Shown here one piece after another: positions 8,404-18,475 of a stretch of DNA of 64,000 nucleotides; position 1 is the first letter of the stretch, and every line of letters starts with the position of its first letter. The notes below the pieces were generated by a model that was not told the DNA's origin, made no database searches, and saw only the letters and a program-made list of their open reading frames with translations. Both the position numbers and the translations under genes were made by a program. Source of the stretch: Asanoa hainanensis (GTDB lineage Bacteria; Actinomycetota; Actinomycetes; Mycobacteriales; Micromonosporaceae); assembly GCF_900188485.1 (NCBI RefSeq), contig NZ_FZPH01000018.1, positions 62,001 to 126,000 of the forward strand. Direction: 5' to 3'.

Positions 8404-10770
8404 ATGACCGAGACCAAACTCGGCGACAAGCAGAGCACCGCGGTGATCGACAACGGGGCCTTCGGCACCCGTGAGATCACCTTCACCACCGGCAAGCTCG
8501 CCAAGCAGGCGCCCGGCTCCTGCATCGCGCAGCTTGGCGACACCACCGTCCTGTCGACGACCGCGGCCAGCAAGTCGCCGCGCGAGTCGTTCGACTTCTT
8601 CCCGCTGACAGTCGACGTCGAGGAGCGGATGTACGCGGCCGGGCGGATCCCGGGCTCGTTCTTCCGCCGCGAAGGCCGCCCCAGCGAGGACGCGATCCTC
8701 ACCTGCCGGCTGATCGACCGGCCGCTGCGCCCCTCGTTCGTCAAGGGCCTGCGCAACGAGGTCCAGGTCATCGAGACCGTCCTGGCGCTCGACCCGGCCC
8801 ACCCGTACGACGTGGTCGCGATCAACGCCGCCTCGCTCTCGACCAAGCTGTCCGGCCTGCCGTTCTCGGGCCCGATCGGCGCGACCCGCATGGCGCACAT
8901 CGACGGCACCTGGGTCGCCTTCCCGACCCACGAGGAGCTGGCCCGGGCCACCTTCGACATGGTCGTGGCCGGCCGGGTCCTGCCCGACGGTGACGTCGCG
9001 ATCATGATGGTCGAGGCCGAGGCCACCGAGCACACCGTCAAGCTGGTCGCCGACGGCGCCACCGCGCCGACCGAAGAGGTCGTCGCCGGTGGTCTGGAGG
9101 CCGCCAAGCCGGCCATCCGCGAGCTGTGCCGCGCGCAGAGCGAGCTCGCCGCCGTCGCCGCCAAGCCGGTCACCGAGTTCCCGGTCTTCCTGGACTACCA
9201 GGACGACGCGTACGAGGCCGTCTCGGCCGCCGTCCGCGGCGACGTGGCCGAGGCGCTGAAGATCGCTCCGAAGGCGGAGCGCGAAGAGGCCCTCGACCGC
9301 ATCAAGGACCAGGTCCACGAGCGGCTCGACGCCCAGTTCGAGGGGCGCGAGAAGGAGCTCTCGGCCGCGCTGCGCTCGGTGACCAAGAGCGAGGTGCGCG
9401 CCCGCGTGCTGCGCGAGCAGGTCCGCATCGACGGCCGTGGCCCGCGCGACATCCGGCCGCTGTCGGCCCAGATCGAGGTGCTGCCCCGGGTGCACGGCTC
9501 GGCGCTGTTCGAGCGCGGCGAGACGCAGATCCTCGGCGTCACCACGCTCAACATGCTTCGGATGGAGCAGCAGCTCGACACGCTGTCGCCGGAGAAGCAC
9601 AAGCGCTACATGCACAACTACAACTTCCCGCCGTACTCGACCGGTGAGACCGGCCGCGTCGGTTCGCCGAAGCGTCGCGAGATCGGCCACGGCGCGCTGG
9701 CCGAGCGGGCGCTGATCCCGGTGCTGCCGGCCCGCGAGGAGTTCCCCTACGCGATCCGCCAGGTCTCCGAGGCCCTCAGCTCCAACGGCTCCACCTCGAT
9801 GGGCTCGGTCTGCGCCTCGACGCTGGCCCTGCTCTCGGCCGGTGTGCCGCTGAAGGCGCCGGTCGCCGGCATCGCGATGGGCCTCATCTCCGACGAGGTC
9901 GACGGCAAGACGCAGTACGTCACGCTGACCGACATCCTCGGCGCCGAGGACGCGTACGGCGACATGGACTTCAAGGTCGCCGGCACGCCGGAGTTCGTCA
10001 CCGCGCTGCAGCTCGACACCAAGCTCGACGGCATCCCGTCCGACGTGCTGGCCGGCGCGCTGCAGCAGGCGCACGAGGCCCGCACGACGATCCTCGGTGT
10101 CATGCACGACGCGATCGAGGCCCCGGCCTCGATGTCCGACCACGCGCCGCGGGTGACCACGGTGAAGATCCCGGTCGACAAGATCGGCATGGTGATCGGG
10201 CCCAAGGGTCAGACGATCAACGCGATCCAGGACGAGACCGGCGCCGAGATCTCCATCGAGGACGACGGCACGATCTACGTCGGCGCGACCAACGGCCCGT
10301 CGGCCGAGGCCGCCGTCGAGCGGATCAACGCGATCGCCAACCCGACGCTGCCGAAGGTCGGCGACAAGTTCCTCGGCACCGTGGTGAAGACGGCCGCGTT
10401 CGGCGCGTTCGTCTCGCTGCTGCCGGGCCGCGACGGCCTGCTGCACATCTCCAAGGTGGGCAACGGCAAGCGGGTCGAGCGGGTTGAGGACTTCCTCAAC
10501 GTCGGCGACAAGGTCGAGGTCCAGATCGCGGACATCGACCAGCGCGGCAAGATCTACCTCGACAAGGTGCGGGCCGAGGGCGAAGAGGCCCCCGCCGCCG
10601 AGGAGGGCTCCGAGCGTCCGCCGGCGCGTTCCGGTGACCGTGGCCCGCGCGACCGGGGTGACCGCGACCGCGGTGACCGCGGTCCGAGCGGTGACCGTCC
10701 GGCCCGCAGCGACGACGGTGGTGGCGAGGGCGGCGGCGAGCCGCGTCGGCGGCGCAACCGCCACAGCTGA
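8404..10770 (+). CDS. pnp: Polynucleotide phosphorylase (guanosine pentaphosphate synthetase type)
   Basis: PNPase is a trimeric 3'-5' phosphorolytic exoribonuclease; the actinobacterial enzyme has also been described as GPSI. The 788-residue protein has two RNase PH domains flanking a helical domain ([20 protein letters not shown] early; [28 protein letters not shown] later), a KH domain (about 590-650, [15 protein letters not shown]) and an S1 domain (about 652-722). A charged tail (725-788) rich in Gly, Asp and Arg with repeated GDR/RGD blocks follows. The next gene starts two bases after the stop. Confidence 0.97.
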   Translation: MTETKLGDKQSTAVIDNGAFGTREITFTTGKLAKQAPGSCIAQLGDTTVLSTTAASKSPRESFDFFPLTVDVEERMYAAGRIPGSFFRREGRPSEDAILTCRLIDRPLRPSFVKGLRNEVQVIETVLALDPAHPYDVVAINAASLSTKLSGLPFSGPIGATRMAHIDGTWVAFPTHEELARATFDMVVAGRVLPDGDVAIMMVEAEATEHTVKLVADGATAPTEEVVAGGLEAAKPAIRELCRAQSELAAVAAKPVTEFPVFLDYQDDAYEAVSAAVRGDVAEALKIAPKAEREEALDRIKDQVHERLDAQFEGREKELSAALRSVTKSEVRARVLREQVRIDGRGPRDIRPLSAQIEVLPRVHGSALFERGETQILGVTTLNMLRMEQQLDTLSPEKHKRYMHNYNFPPYSTGETGRVGSPKRREIGHGALAERALIPVLPAREEFPYAIRQVSEALSSNGSTSMGSVCASTLALLSAGVPLKAPVAGIAMGLISDEVDGKTQYVTLTDILGAEDAYGDMDFKVAGTPEFVTALQLDTKLDGIPSDVLAGALQQAHEARTTILGVMHDAIEAPASMSDHAPRVTTVKIPVDKIGMVIGPKGQTINAIQDETGAEISIEDDGTIYVGATNGPSAEAAVERINAIANPTLPKVGDKFLGTVVKTAAFGAFVSLLPGRDGLLHISKVGNGKRVERVEDFLNVGDKVEVQIADIDQRGKIYLDKVRAEGEEAPAAEEGSERPPARSGDRGPRDRGDRDRGDRGPSGDRPARSDDGGGEGGGEPRRRRNRHS

Positions 10771-10771
10771 G

Positions 10772-12118
10772 ATGACAACCCGTGAGCGGGCCGGCGCTTC
10801 GGCGTCGGCCCGCGCCGTCACCCGCACCCTGATCACCGACCCGCTCGGCGGCACGATCCGGCGCACGGTGCTCCCCTCGGGGTTGCGGATCATCACCGAG
10901 GCCGTGCCGGCGATGCGCAGCGTCTCGTTCGGTGTGTGGGTGTCGATCGGCTCCCGGGACGAGACGCCGGCGCAGTCCGGCTGCTCGCACTTCCTGGAGC
11001 ACCTGCTCTTCAAGGGCACCAAGAAGCGCTCCGCCCTCGACATCTCGGCGCAGATCGAGGCGGTCGGCGGCGAGACCAACGCCTTCACCACGAAGGAATA
11101 CACCTGCTACTACGCGCGGGTGCTGGACGCCGACCTGCCGATGGCGGTCGACGTCATGTGCGACCTGATCTCCGACTCGGTGCTCGCCCCGGCCGACGTC
11201 GAGACCGAGCGCGGCGTGATCCTCGAAGAGATCGCGATGCACGAGGACGAGCCGGGCGACGAGGTGCACGACCTGTTCGCCACGGCGGTCTACGGCAAGC
11301 ACCCGCTGGGCCGGCTGATCTCGGGCACCGAGGAGACCATCTCCCCGATGACCCGGCGCCAGATCGACACGTTCTACCGCCGCAACTACGTGGCGCCGTC
11401 GATCGTCATCGCCGCGGCGGGCAACCTCGACCACAACACCGTCGTCCGGCGGGTCCGGGCCGCGCTGGCCGGCACCGTGCTGGACAGCCCGTCGGCATCC
11501 CCAGCCGGGCACCGGCCCTCCGCGCCGACCGTCAAGCTGCGCAGCGGCCAGGTCTCCGTGTCCAACAAGGACAGCGAGCAGGCACACGTCGTGCTCGGCG
11601 GCGCCGGCATCTCCCGGCTCGACGACCGGCGGTTCGCGCTCAGCGTGCTCAACAACGTGCTCGGCGGCGGCATGTCGAGCCGGCTGTTCCAGGAGATCCG
11701 GGAGCAGCGCGGGTTGGCGTACTCCGTCTACTCGTACGCCAGCCAGTTCGCCGACAGCGGCCTGTTCGCGGTCTACGCGGGCTGCGCGCCCGGCAAGGTC
11801 GAGGAAGTGCTCGACCTGACCCGCACCTCGCTCGCCACGGTGGCCCGCGACGGCGTGACCGCCACCGAGGTCGCCCGGGGCAAGGGCATGGCCAAGGGCT
11901 CGTACGTGCTCGGCCTGGAAGACACCGGTTCGCGGATGAGCCGGCTGGCCAAGGGCGAGTTCCTGTACGACGACCCGCTGTCGGTCGACGACCTGCTGGC
12001 CAAGGTCGACGCGGTGACGGTCGACGAGGTCAACACGCTGGCCGCCGAGCTCTGCGGGCAGGAGATGTCCCTCGCCGTCATCGGCCCCTTCGAAGACGGC
12101 GACGTCCGCTTCTCCTAA
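10772..12118 (+). CDS. M16-family zinc metallopeptidase
   Basis: A 448-residue pitrilysin/processing-peptidase-like protein. It has the inverted zinc motif HFLEH (73-77) with the third ligand in LEEI (about 152), spacing as in the family, and the later region NVLGGGMSSRLFQEIREQRG of the second M16 domain. The gene directly follows pnp and precedes dapB, a conserved order in actinobacteria. Its natural substrate is not known. ATG 10772 is chosen because it follows the pnp stop and lies shortly before the conserved domain. Confidence 0.92.
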   Translation: MTTRERAGASASARAVTRTLITDPLGGTIRRTVLPSGLRIITEAVPAMRSVSFGVWVSIGSRDETPAQSGCSHFLEHLLFKGTKKRSALDISAQIEAVGGETNAFTTKEYTCYYARVLDADLPMAVDVMCDLISDSVLAPADVETERGVILEEIAMHEDEPGDEVHDLFATAVYGKHPLGRLISGTEETISPMTRRQIDTFYRRNYVAPSIVIAAAGNLDHNTVVRRVRAALAGTVLDSPSASPAGHRPSAPTVKLRSGQVSVSNKDSEQAHVVLGGAGISRLDDRRFALSVLNNVLGGGMSSRLFQEIREQRGLAYSVYSYASQFADSGLFAVYAGCAPGKVEEVLDLTRTSLATVARDGVTATEVARGKGMAKGSYVLGLEDTGSRMSRLAKGEFLYDDPLSVDDLLAKVDAVTVDEVNTLAAELCGQEMSLAVIGPFEDGDVRFS

Positions 12119-12121
12119 AGT
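12116..12121 (+). promoter_or_regulatory. -10-like TAAAGT before dapB
   Basis: TAAAGT overlaps the M16 stop codon and ends six bases before the dapB GTG, so dapB may be transcribed as a leaderless mRNA besides read-through from pnp. Confidence 0.45.
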
Positions 12122-12124
12122 TGA

Positions 12125-12883
<759 letters not shown>

Positions 12884-12886
12884 ACC

Positions 12887-14911
12887 TCAGGACTGGGCCA
12901 GCTTCAGTGTGTCGGGCAGGCCCGTGACGGTGGCCGAGCCGTCCGCGCCGACGACCACGTCGACCGAAGCACCGCCGATGCGCAGGCCGCGGGCGGTTAC
13001 CGCGCCCAGTGGCGCGCCCTCCAGCGGTGTCAGGGCGACCTTGCCGGCTGGCACGTCGGGGCGGAGGCCGACGGCCGCGTGCAGGAGGGTGATGCCGGCT
13101 GCTGCGGCCCAGGCCTGGGGGCGGCAGGCGGCGGGGTAGGGGACCGGGCGGCCCAGGGCGCCTCGGTCGTCGCCGCCGAAGAGTTCTGGGAGTTGGTAGT
13201 CGAAGGACTCCGCTGCGGCCAGCAGGCCTTCCGTGAGCGTCGCGGCCGCGGCCGGGTGGCCCGCGCGGGCCAGGCGGTCGATGACGATTGCCGTGTCGTG
13301 GGCCCAGACCGAGCCGCAGTGGTACGAGAGTGGGCTGAAGGCCGCGTCGTGGGTCGACATCGTGCGCAGGCCGAAGCCGCCGGCCAGGGCGTTCGATGCC
13401 AACAGGTCCGCGACCTGGGCTGATTCCTTCGGCGTCAGCAGGCCCGTGCCCAGCAGATGGCCGATGTTGCTGGTCAGGGAGTCGACCGGGCGCTTCGAGC
13501 CGTCCAGCGCCAGAGCGGGGTGCGCGCCCGCCGGGCCGTCGACCCAGAACGTGTCGCGGAACCGGGTCGCCATCTGCTCGGCGTACTCCCGCCAGCGCGG
13601 GCCACCAGGGCGGCCGAACGCGTCCAGCAGGGCGGCCCCGTGCAGGGCGGCCTCGTACGCGTAACCCTGCACCTCGACCAGCGCGATCGGTGCCGTGGCC
13701 AACGCGCCGGACCGGAAGCGGATCGAGTCGCCGGAGTCCTTCCAACCCTGGTTGGCCAGCCCGCGCCCGCTCTCGTCGATGTACTCGAGGAAACCGTCGC
13801 CGTCCGCGTCCCCGTAGGCCGACAGCCAGCCGAGCGCCGCCTCCAGCGCGGGCAGCAGCGACTCGACGGCCGCCGGCGACATGCCCCAGCGCCAGGCGTC
13901 GTGCAGCAGCGAGATCCACAGCAGGGTCGAGTCGACGGAGCCGAAGTACGCGGCCGGCAGTTGCGCCTGCGTGTCGGCCCGCCGCAGCTCGTGCAGGATC
14001 TTGCCCGGCGCCTGGCCGGTGTCGCCGTCGACGACGGTGCCCTGGTGCGCGGCCAGCACCCGCAGCGTGCCCTCGGCGATGTCGGTGCCGAGCGGCAGCA
14101 GCATCCGTGCGGCCCACAGGCTGTCGCGGCCGAACAGGGTCAGGTACCACGGCACGCCCGCGCCGAGGAACGTGTCGGTGGCGCCGGCGGACAGCCGCAG
14201 CCGCAGCGACTCCAGGTCGTCCAGGGAGCGCGCGGCCAACCGGGCGAGCCGGCGGTCGTCGGCGGCCACCGTGGGGCGGGCCCACTCGACCGGCGCGGCG
14301 GGCTCGCGGACCAGGGCCGCCGGGTCGGTGACCCGAAGCTGCCAGGAGACGGTCACGGAGTCGCGGGGGGCGACGGTCACGGGCCAGTGCAGCGTGCCGT
14401 CGTCGCCGGCCGTCGCGCCGGGCGCCGTCACGGTCACCGACACGTCACCTGCGGTCCACGACAGCCCGGCGCGGACCGCGCCACCCGAAACGGTCCGACC
14501 GGACTTGACCGGCGAGATCGGCGCGAGGTCAGCGTCGAGCGCCAGCGACAGCTCCGTGGACACCGCGTCAGCGGCGGTCGACGTGACGGTGATGGTCTCG
14601 TCGAGACCGGTCGGCACCAGCCGCCGTTCCCGCGTGACCCGCACCGTCGGGTCTGGACCCGGGTCGCCGAGCCAGCGGGCAAGTCCCACGAAAGCCGTCG
14701 CGCCCGGGCCAAGCGGAGAATTCGCCACAGGCTCGACAGATCGCCCATCGAGCAGGAGCTCCGCGCGGCTCAGCACCCGTACGTCGGCATGGAACATCCC
14801 CTGCACCCCGACCGCCCGGATCTGGCCTGACGGTTCGCCCAGGACGCTGGCCGGCGCCCGTACCGTCGAGATCAGATCGTGGAGCAGCGGTTGAAGGTTG
14901 CGGTCTGGCAC
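12887..14911 (-). CDS. Amylo-alpha-1,6-glucosidase (glycogen-debranching-like) protein
   Basis: A 674-residue protein with an N-terminal beta-sandwich (glycogen-debranching N-terminal type) and a C-terminal (alpha/alpha)6 catalytic domain. Family features include YLTLFGRDSLWAARMLLPLG, GQAPGKILHELRR, and SGRGLANQGWKDSGDSIRF, which carry acidic active-site candidates. It should act on oligosaccharides in the cytoplasm, since no signal peptide is seen. GTG 14911 is chosen because AGGAG precedes it by six bases; an ATG at 14938 would add nine residues. It is divergent from the LacI gene with shared operators. Exact sugar unknown. Confidence 0.85.
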   Translation of the reverse strand: MPDRNLQPLLHDLISTVRAPASVLGEPSGQIRAVGVQGMFHADVRVLSRAELLLDGRSVEPVANSPLGPGATAFVGLARWLGDPGPDPTVRVTRERRLVPTGLDETITVTSTAADAVSTELSLALDADLAPISPVKSGRTVSGGAVRAGLSWTAGDVSVTVTAPGATAGDDGTLHWPVTVAPRDSVTVSWQLRVTDPAALVREPAAPVEWARPTVAADDRRLARLAARSLDDLESLRLRLSAGATDTFLGAGVPWYLTLFGRDSLWAARMLLPLGTDIAEGTLRVLAAHQGTVVDGDTGQAPGKILHELRRADTQAQLPAAYFGSVDSTLLWISLLHDAWRWGMSPAAVESLLPALEAALGWLSAYGDADGDGFLEYIDESGRGLANQGWKDSGDSIRFRSGALATAPIALVEVQGYAYEAALHGAALLDAFGRPGGPRWREYAEQMATRFRDTFWVDGPAGAHPALALDGSKRPVDSLTSNIGHLLGTGLLTPKESAQVADLLASNALAGGFGLRTMSTHDAAFSPLSYHCGSVWAHDTAIVIDRLARAGHPAAAATLTEGLLAAAESFDYQLPELFGGDDRGALGRPVPYPAACRPQAWAAAAGITLLHAAVGLRPDVPAGKVALTPLEGAPLGAVTARGLRIGGASVDVVVGADGSATVTGLPDTLKLAQS

Positions 14912-14920
14912 GAAATCTCC

Positions 14921-14932
14921 TGTGAACGTTGG
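14921..14932. promoter_or_regulatory. Degenerate LacI-type operator half
   Basis: TGTGAACGTTGG shares GAACGTT with the palindrome at 15017-15028 and lies just upstream of the glycosidase start, where a repressor would block transcription. Confidence 0.4.
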
Positions 14933-14987
14933 CGCCATCTTGACAGAGCCGGGATGGCAGCGGCAGAGTGCGAAACAACCCTGCAAC

Positions 14988-14999
14988 TTGAACGATCCA
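14988..14999. promoter_or_regulatory. Second degenerate LacI-type operator
   Basis: TTGAACGATCCA matches the perfect box downstream in its left half. Its position between the divergent genes fits joint control. Confidence 0.5.
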
Positions 15000-15016
15000 A
15001 TAATGCACTTTCGACT

Positions 15017-15028
15017 TTGAACGTTCAA
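15017..15028. promoter_or_regulatory. Perfect palindromic LacI-type operator
   Basis: TTGAACGTTCAA is a perfect 12-base palindrome with the central CG typical of LacI-family operators. It lies 18 bases before the LacI start codon and shares the 135-bp intergenic region with two related boxes, so the regulator probably represses itself and the glycosidase gene. Confidence 0.7.
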
Positions 15029-15046
15029 GCCCCGTGGAAGGTACGA

Positions 15047-16030
15047 ATGCCGGAGAAGGTCACCATCGCCACCGTGGCGGCGCATGCCCAGGTATCCCGG
15101 CAAACGGTGTCCAATGTGCTCAACAGCCCGCACCTGGTGCGGGAGGAGACGCGCGTCCGCGTGCAGGAGGCGATCGCCACTCTCGGTTACCGGATCAACC
15201 AGGCCGCGCGCCAGATGCGCACCGGGCGTTCCCGACTGCTCGCCGTGCGTATCGAACCCACCCGCGACGGCATCAACGGCTCGGTGCTCGACCGGTTCCT
15301 GCACGGTCTGACGTTCGCGGCCGCCGCGGCCGGCTACCGGGTGATGCTCTACACGGCCGACGACGACGGCGACGAGATCAAGACCTTCGAGGACCTGCTG
15401 GCCTCGCACGAGCTCGACGGCTTCGTGCTGACCGGCACCGACCACGGCGACGTCCGCACGTTCTGGCTCGCCGAGCGCGGCGTCCAGTTCGTGACGTTCG
15501 GCCGCCCGTGGGACGAGCCCGAGCGCCACTCGTGGGTCGACGTCGACAACGCCGACGGCACGGCCCAGGCCACCCGGCGGCTCATCGAGACCGGGCACCG
15601 GCGCATCGGGTTCATCGGCTGGCCGGCCGGCTCCGGTGTCGGCGACGACCGGCGCGACGGCTGGCAGCGCACGATGAAGGCCTACGACCTCGACCCGGCC
15701 GGCCTCGACCGCGGCGCGCCCGACGGCATCGCCCAGGGCGCGGAGTGCGCGCGCGACCTGCTCACCACGCCGGAGCCGCCGACCGCGTTCGTCTGCGCCA
15801 GTGACTCATTGGCGCTGGGCGCCCTCCAGGCCGCCGGTGGCCGCAGCGCGGTCATCGGCTTCGACGACACCCCGGTCGCCGAGGCGATCGGGCTGACCAG
15901 TGTCAGCCAGCCGCTGCCGGACGCGGCGGCCCGCTGCATCGACCTGCTCATCGACCACCTCGACGGCAACCCCGTCGGCACCAGCCAGGTGCTGCTCAAA
16001 CCGTCCCTCGTAGTCCGTACCACCGCTTAA
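15047..16030 (+). CDS. LacI-family transcriptional regulator
   Basis: A 327-residue regulator with the N-terminal LacI helix-turn-helix (VTIATVAAHAQVSRQTVSNVLN), hinge region around LGYRINQAARQM, and a periplasmic-binding-protein-like effector domain (LEDLLASHELDGFVLTGTD, GHRRIGFIGWPAG, ASDSLALGALQAAG, VIGFDDTPVAEAIGLTSV). It should bind a sugar or sugar phosphate. ATG 15047 has GGAAGG (15036-15041) in front and begins right before the HTH. It stands between the glycosidase (divergent) and the ABC sugar genes (same strand, 26 bases downstream), so local control is likely. Confidence 0.93.
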   Translation: MPEKVTIATVAAHAQVSRQTVSNVLNSPHLVREETRVRVQEAIATLGYRINQAARQMRTGRSRLLAVRIEPTRDGINGSVLDRFLHGLTFAAAAAGYRVMLYTADDDGDEIKTFEDLLASHELDGFVLTGTDHGDVRTFWLAERGVQFVTFGRPWDEPERHSWVDVDNADGTAQATRRLIETGHRRIGFIGWPAGSGVGDDRRDGWQRTMKAYDLDPAGLDRGAPDGIAQGAECARDLLTTPEPPTAFVCASDSLALGALQAAGGRSAVIGFDDTPVAEAIGLTSVSQPLPDAAARCIDLLIDHLDGNPVGTSQVLLKPSLVVRTTA

Positions 16031-16056
16031 ACCCCCCTCAACCCAGGAGTTACGAC

Positions 16057-17304
16057 ATGAGACGCAACCGGTTCCGCAGTGGCGCGGTAGCGGTCTTCGC
16101 CGCCGGCACGCTCCTCGCCTCCGCGGCGTGTGGCGACAGCTTCGACGACGGCGGCGAGGCCGCTCAGCAGACGTCGGGCCCCGCCGCACTGCAGATCCTG
16201 ATCGGTTCCTCGGGCGACGCGGAGACCGCCGCCGTGAAGGACGCCGCGGCGGCCTGGGCGACCAAGAGCGGCAACACCGCCACGGTCACCCCCGCCCAGG
16301 ACCTGACCCAGCAGCTCGGCCAGTCGCTGGCCGGTGACAACCCGCCGGACGTGTTCTACGTCGACGCCGGCCGGTTCACCGACTACGCGAGCGTCGGCGC
16401 GCTGGAGCCCTACGGGGACAAGGTCGACAACCCGGACGACTTCTACCAGAGCCTCAAGGACACGTTCACCTTCGACGGCAAGTTCTACTGCGCGCCGAAG
16501 GACTTCTCCACGCTGGCGCTGGAGATCAACACGGACCTGTGGACCAAGGCCGGGCTGACCGACGCCGACATCCCGACCACCTGGGACCAGCTCACCGCCG
16601 CCGCGCAGAAGCTGAAGGCCAAGGGCACCATGCCGCTGGCGGTGGCGGACACCCGTGACCGGGTCGGCGCGTTCATGGTCCAGTCCGGTGGCTGGATCGT
16701 CAGCAAGGACGGCAAGCAGGCGACGGCCGACAGTGCGGAGAACGTCGCCGCGCTGACCTACGTGCAGACGCTGCTCAAGCAGGGTCTAGCTTCCTACCCG
16801 AAGGCGCTGGACGCCGGCTGGGGCGGCGAGGCGTTCGGCAAGGGCAAGGCCGCCATGACGATCGAGGGCAACTGGATCAAGGGCGCCATGACCAACGACT
16901 TCCCGAACGTGAAGTACACGGTGCACGAGCTTCCGGCCGGCCCCAAGGGCAAGGGCACGCTGTCGTTCACGAACTGCTGGGGCATCGCCGCCAAGAGCAA
17001 GTTCAAGGAGCAGGCGATCGACTTCGTCAAGGCGATGACCTCGGTCGACCAGCAGATGACGTACGCCAAGGCGTTCGGTGTGATGCCGTCCCGTGAGTCG
17101 GCCCGTGACCAGTACACGGCCGCCTTCCCGGCGGACAAGGCGTTCATCGACGGTGCCGAGTACGCGCAGGGCCCGGTCAACGCGCCGAAGATGGACAGCG
17201 TCCTGGCCGACTTCGACGCCTCGCTGAACACGCTGGCCAAGGCCGACCCGAAGACGCTGCTCGGGACGCTGCAGAAGAACACTCAGGCGACGCTGGGCGG
17301 CTGA
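16057..17304 (+). CDS. Extracellular sugar-binding lipoprotein (ABC type)
   Basis: A 415-residue solute-binding protein of the carbohydrate uptake type. The N-terminus has a basic start, a hydrophobic core (AVAVFAAGTLLASAA) and a cysteine (ASAAC-GD) fit for lipid attachment, although Ser at -3 is not the usual Leu. The body shows LAGDNPPDVFYVDAGRF, IPTTWDQLTAAAQKLKAKGT, AAMTIEGNWIKGAM and NCWGIAAKSKFKEQAIDFVK, typical of the family. AGGAG (16048-16052) precedes the ATG. It is followed by two permease genes. Ligand probably a glucoside or maltodextrin, judged from the linked glycosidase. Confidence 0.92.
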   Translation: MRRNRFRSGAVAVFAAGTLLASAACGDSFDDGGEAAQQTSGPAALQILIGSSGDAETAAVKDAAAAWATKSGNTATVTPAQDLTQQLGQSLAGDNPPDVFYVDAGRFTDYASVGALEPYGDKVDNPDDFYQSLKDTFTFDGKFYCAPKDFSTLALEINTDLWTKAGLTDADIPTTWDQLTAAAQKLKAKGTMPLAVADTRDRVGAFMVQSGGWIVSKDGKQATADSAENVAALTYVQTLLKQGLASYPKALDAGWGGEAFGKGKAAMTIEGNWIKGAMTNDFPNVKYTVHELPAGPKGKGTLSFTNCWGIAAKSKFKEQAIDFVKAMTSVDQQMTYAKAFGVMPSRESARDQYTAAFPADKAFIDGAEYAQGPVNAPKMDSVLADFDASLNTLAKADPKTLLGTLQKNTQATLGG

Positions 17305-17308
17305 GTAC

Positions 17309-18475
17309 ATGTCGACCGTTACGACCGCCTCCGCGGACCGGGATGACCGGTCCGCGGGTGGCGGCCGGCCGGCCACCGGCGGTCGCGGACCGCGGCAGCG
17401 GTTCGGCAGGTGGCTTCGCTGGCCGGGGCCTTTCCGCGGCGGGATCAGGGGCAACGAGCGGATCGCGGGCTGGCTCTTCGTGGCGCCGGTCATCGTCCTG
17501 CTCGGCATCTTCTTCCTCGCGCCGATCATCATGGCGTTCTGGGTGAGCCTGACCGACTGGCAGGGCCAGGGCAGCCCGTTCAAGTCGGGCGTGCCGTTCG
17601 TCGGCGGTGACAACTACACGCGGCTGTTCACCGAGGACGGGCTCGCCCGCCGGGACTTCATGACGAGCATCCGCAACAACATCTACTACGTGGCGATCGT
17701 GGTGCCGGTGCAGACCGTCCTGGCGCTCGGCCTCGCCCTGCTGGTCAACAACCGGATGCTCAAGGGCAAGGGCTTCTTCCGTACGGCGTTCTACTTCCCG
17801 TCCGTGACGAGCTCGGTCGCCATCAGCGTCGTGTTCCTGTTCATGTTCGCCAACTCGGGCGCCATCAACGGGATCCTGTCGTTCTTCGGCATCGACGGAC
17901 CGGCCTGGTTCTCCGACGCGCGCGGCCTGATCCACCTGATCCTCGGCGTCTTCGGCGTGGACAACCCGCCGAGCGCGTTGGCCAACGGCGGACCCCTCGG
18001 CCTGACCTGGTGGGACTGGCTGTCGGGCCCGAGCGTCGCGATGTGCGCGATCATGGCGCTGGTCATCTGGACCACGTCGGGCACGTTCATGCTGATGTTC
18101 CTGGCCGCCCTGCAGAGCGTGCCGGTCTCGCTCGACGAGGCCAGCGAGCTCGACGGCGCGACCCGCTGGCAGCGGCTGCGCTACGTCACCCTGCCGCTGC
18201 TCAAGCCGACGATGTTCCTCGTGCTCACCCTCGGGCTGATCGGCACCTGGCAGGTGTTCGACCAGATCTACGTGATGAGCCAGGGCAACCCGGCCAAGAC
18301 CACGCTGACCCCGGCGTTCCTGTCCTACCGCACCGCGTTCAAGGACTTCGACTACGGGCGGGGCGCGGCGATCTCGTTCGTGCTGTTCCTGATCATCGTC
18401 GTGCTGACCCTGGCCCAGCGCTGGGTGATGCGCGACCGCGACGAGCCCCGCCGGAGGTTCCGATGGCTACGCTGA
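17309..18475 (+). CDS. Carbohydrate ABC transporter permease (MalF type)
   Basis: A 388-residue permease with six or more membrane helices (WLFVAPVIVLLGIFFLAPIIMAF first) and the cytoplasmic EAA loop EASELDGATRWQRLRYVTLPLLKP that docks the ATPase. The N-terminal 45 residues are Arg/Gly-rich and cytoplasmic. A roughly 60-residue insert between helices (FFGIDGPAWFSDARGLIHL...) is longer than in many MalF-type permeases of this group. The gene starts four bases after the binding-protein stop and overlaps the next permease. Confidence 0.93.
   Translation: MSTVTTASADRDDRSAGGGRPATGGRGPRQRFGRWLRWPGPFRGGIRGNERIAGWLFVAPVIVLLGIFFLAPIIMAFWVSLTDWQGQGSPFKSGVPFVGGDNYTRLFTEDGLARRDFMTSIRNNIYYVAIVVPVQTVLALGLALLVNNRMLKGKGFFRTAFYFPSVTSSVAISVVFLFMFANSGAINGILSFFGIDGPAWFSDARGLIHLILGVFGVDNPPSALANGGPLGLTWWDWLSGPSVAMCAIMALVIWTTSGTFMLMFLAALQSVPVSLDEASELDGATRWQRLRYVTLPLLKPTMFLVLTLGLIGTWQVFDQIYVMSQGNPAKTTLTPAFLSYRTAFKDFDYGRGAAISFVLFLIIVVLTLAQRWVMRDRDEPRRRFRWLR

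Noticed and set aside
14939-15598. Extension of the debranching-type gene into the LacI gene on the minus strand
   Set aside because: The extension is antisense to the LacI HTH and core. GTG 14911 has a ribosome-binding site and the operators lie upstream.
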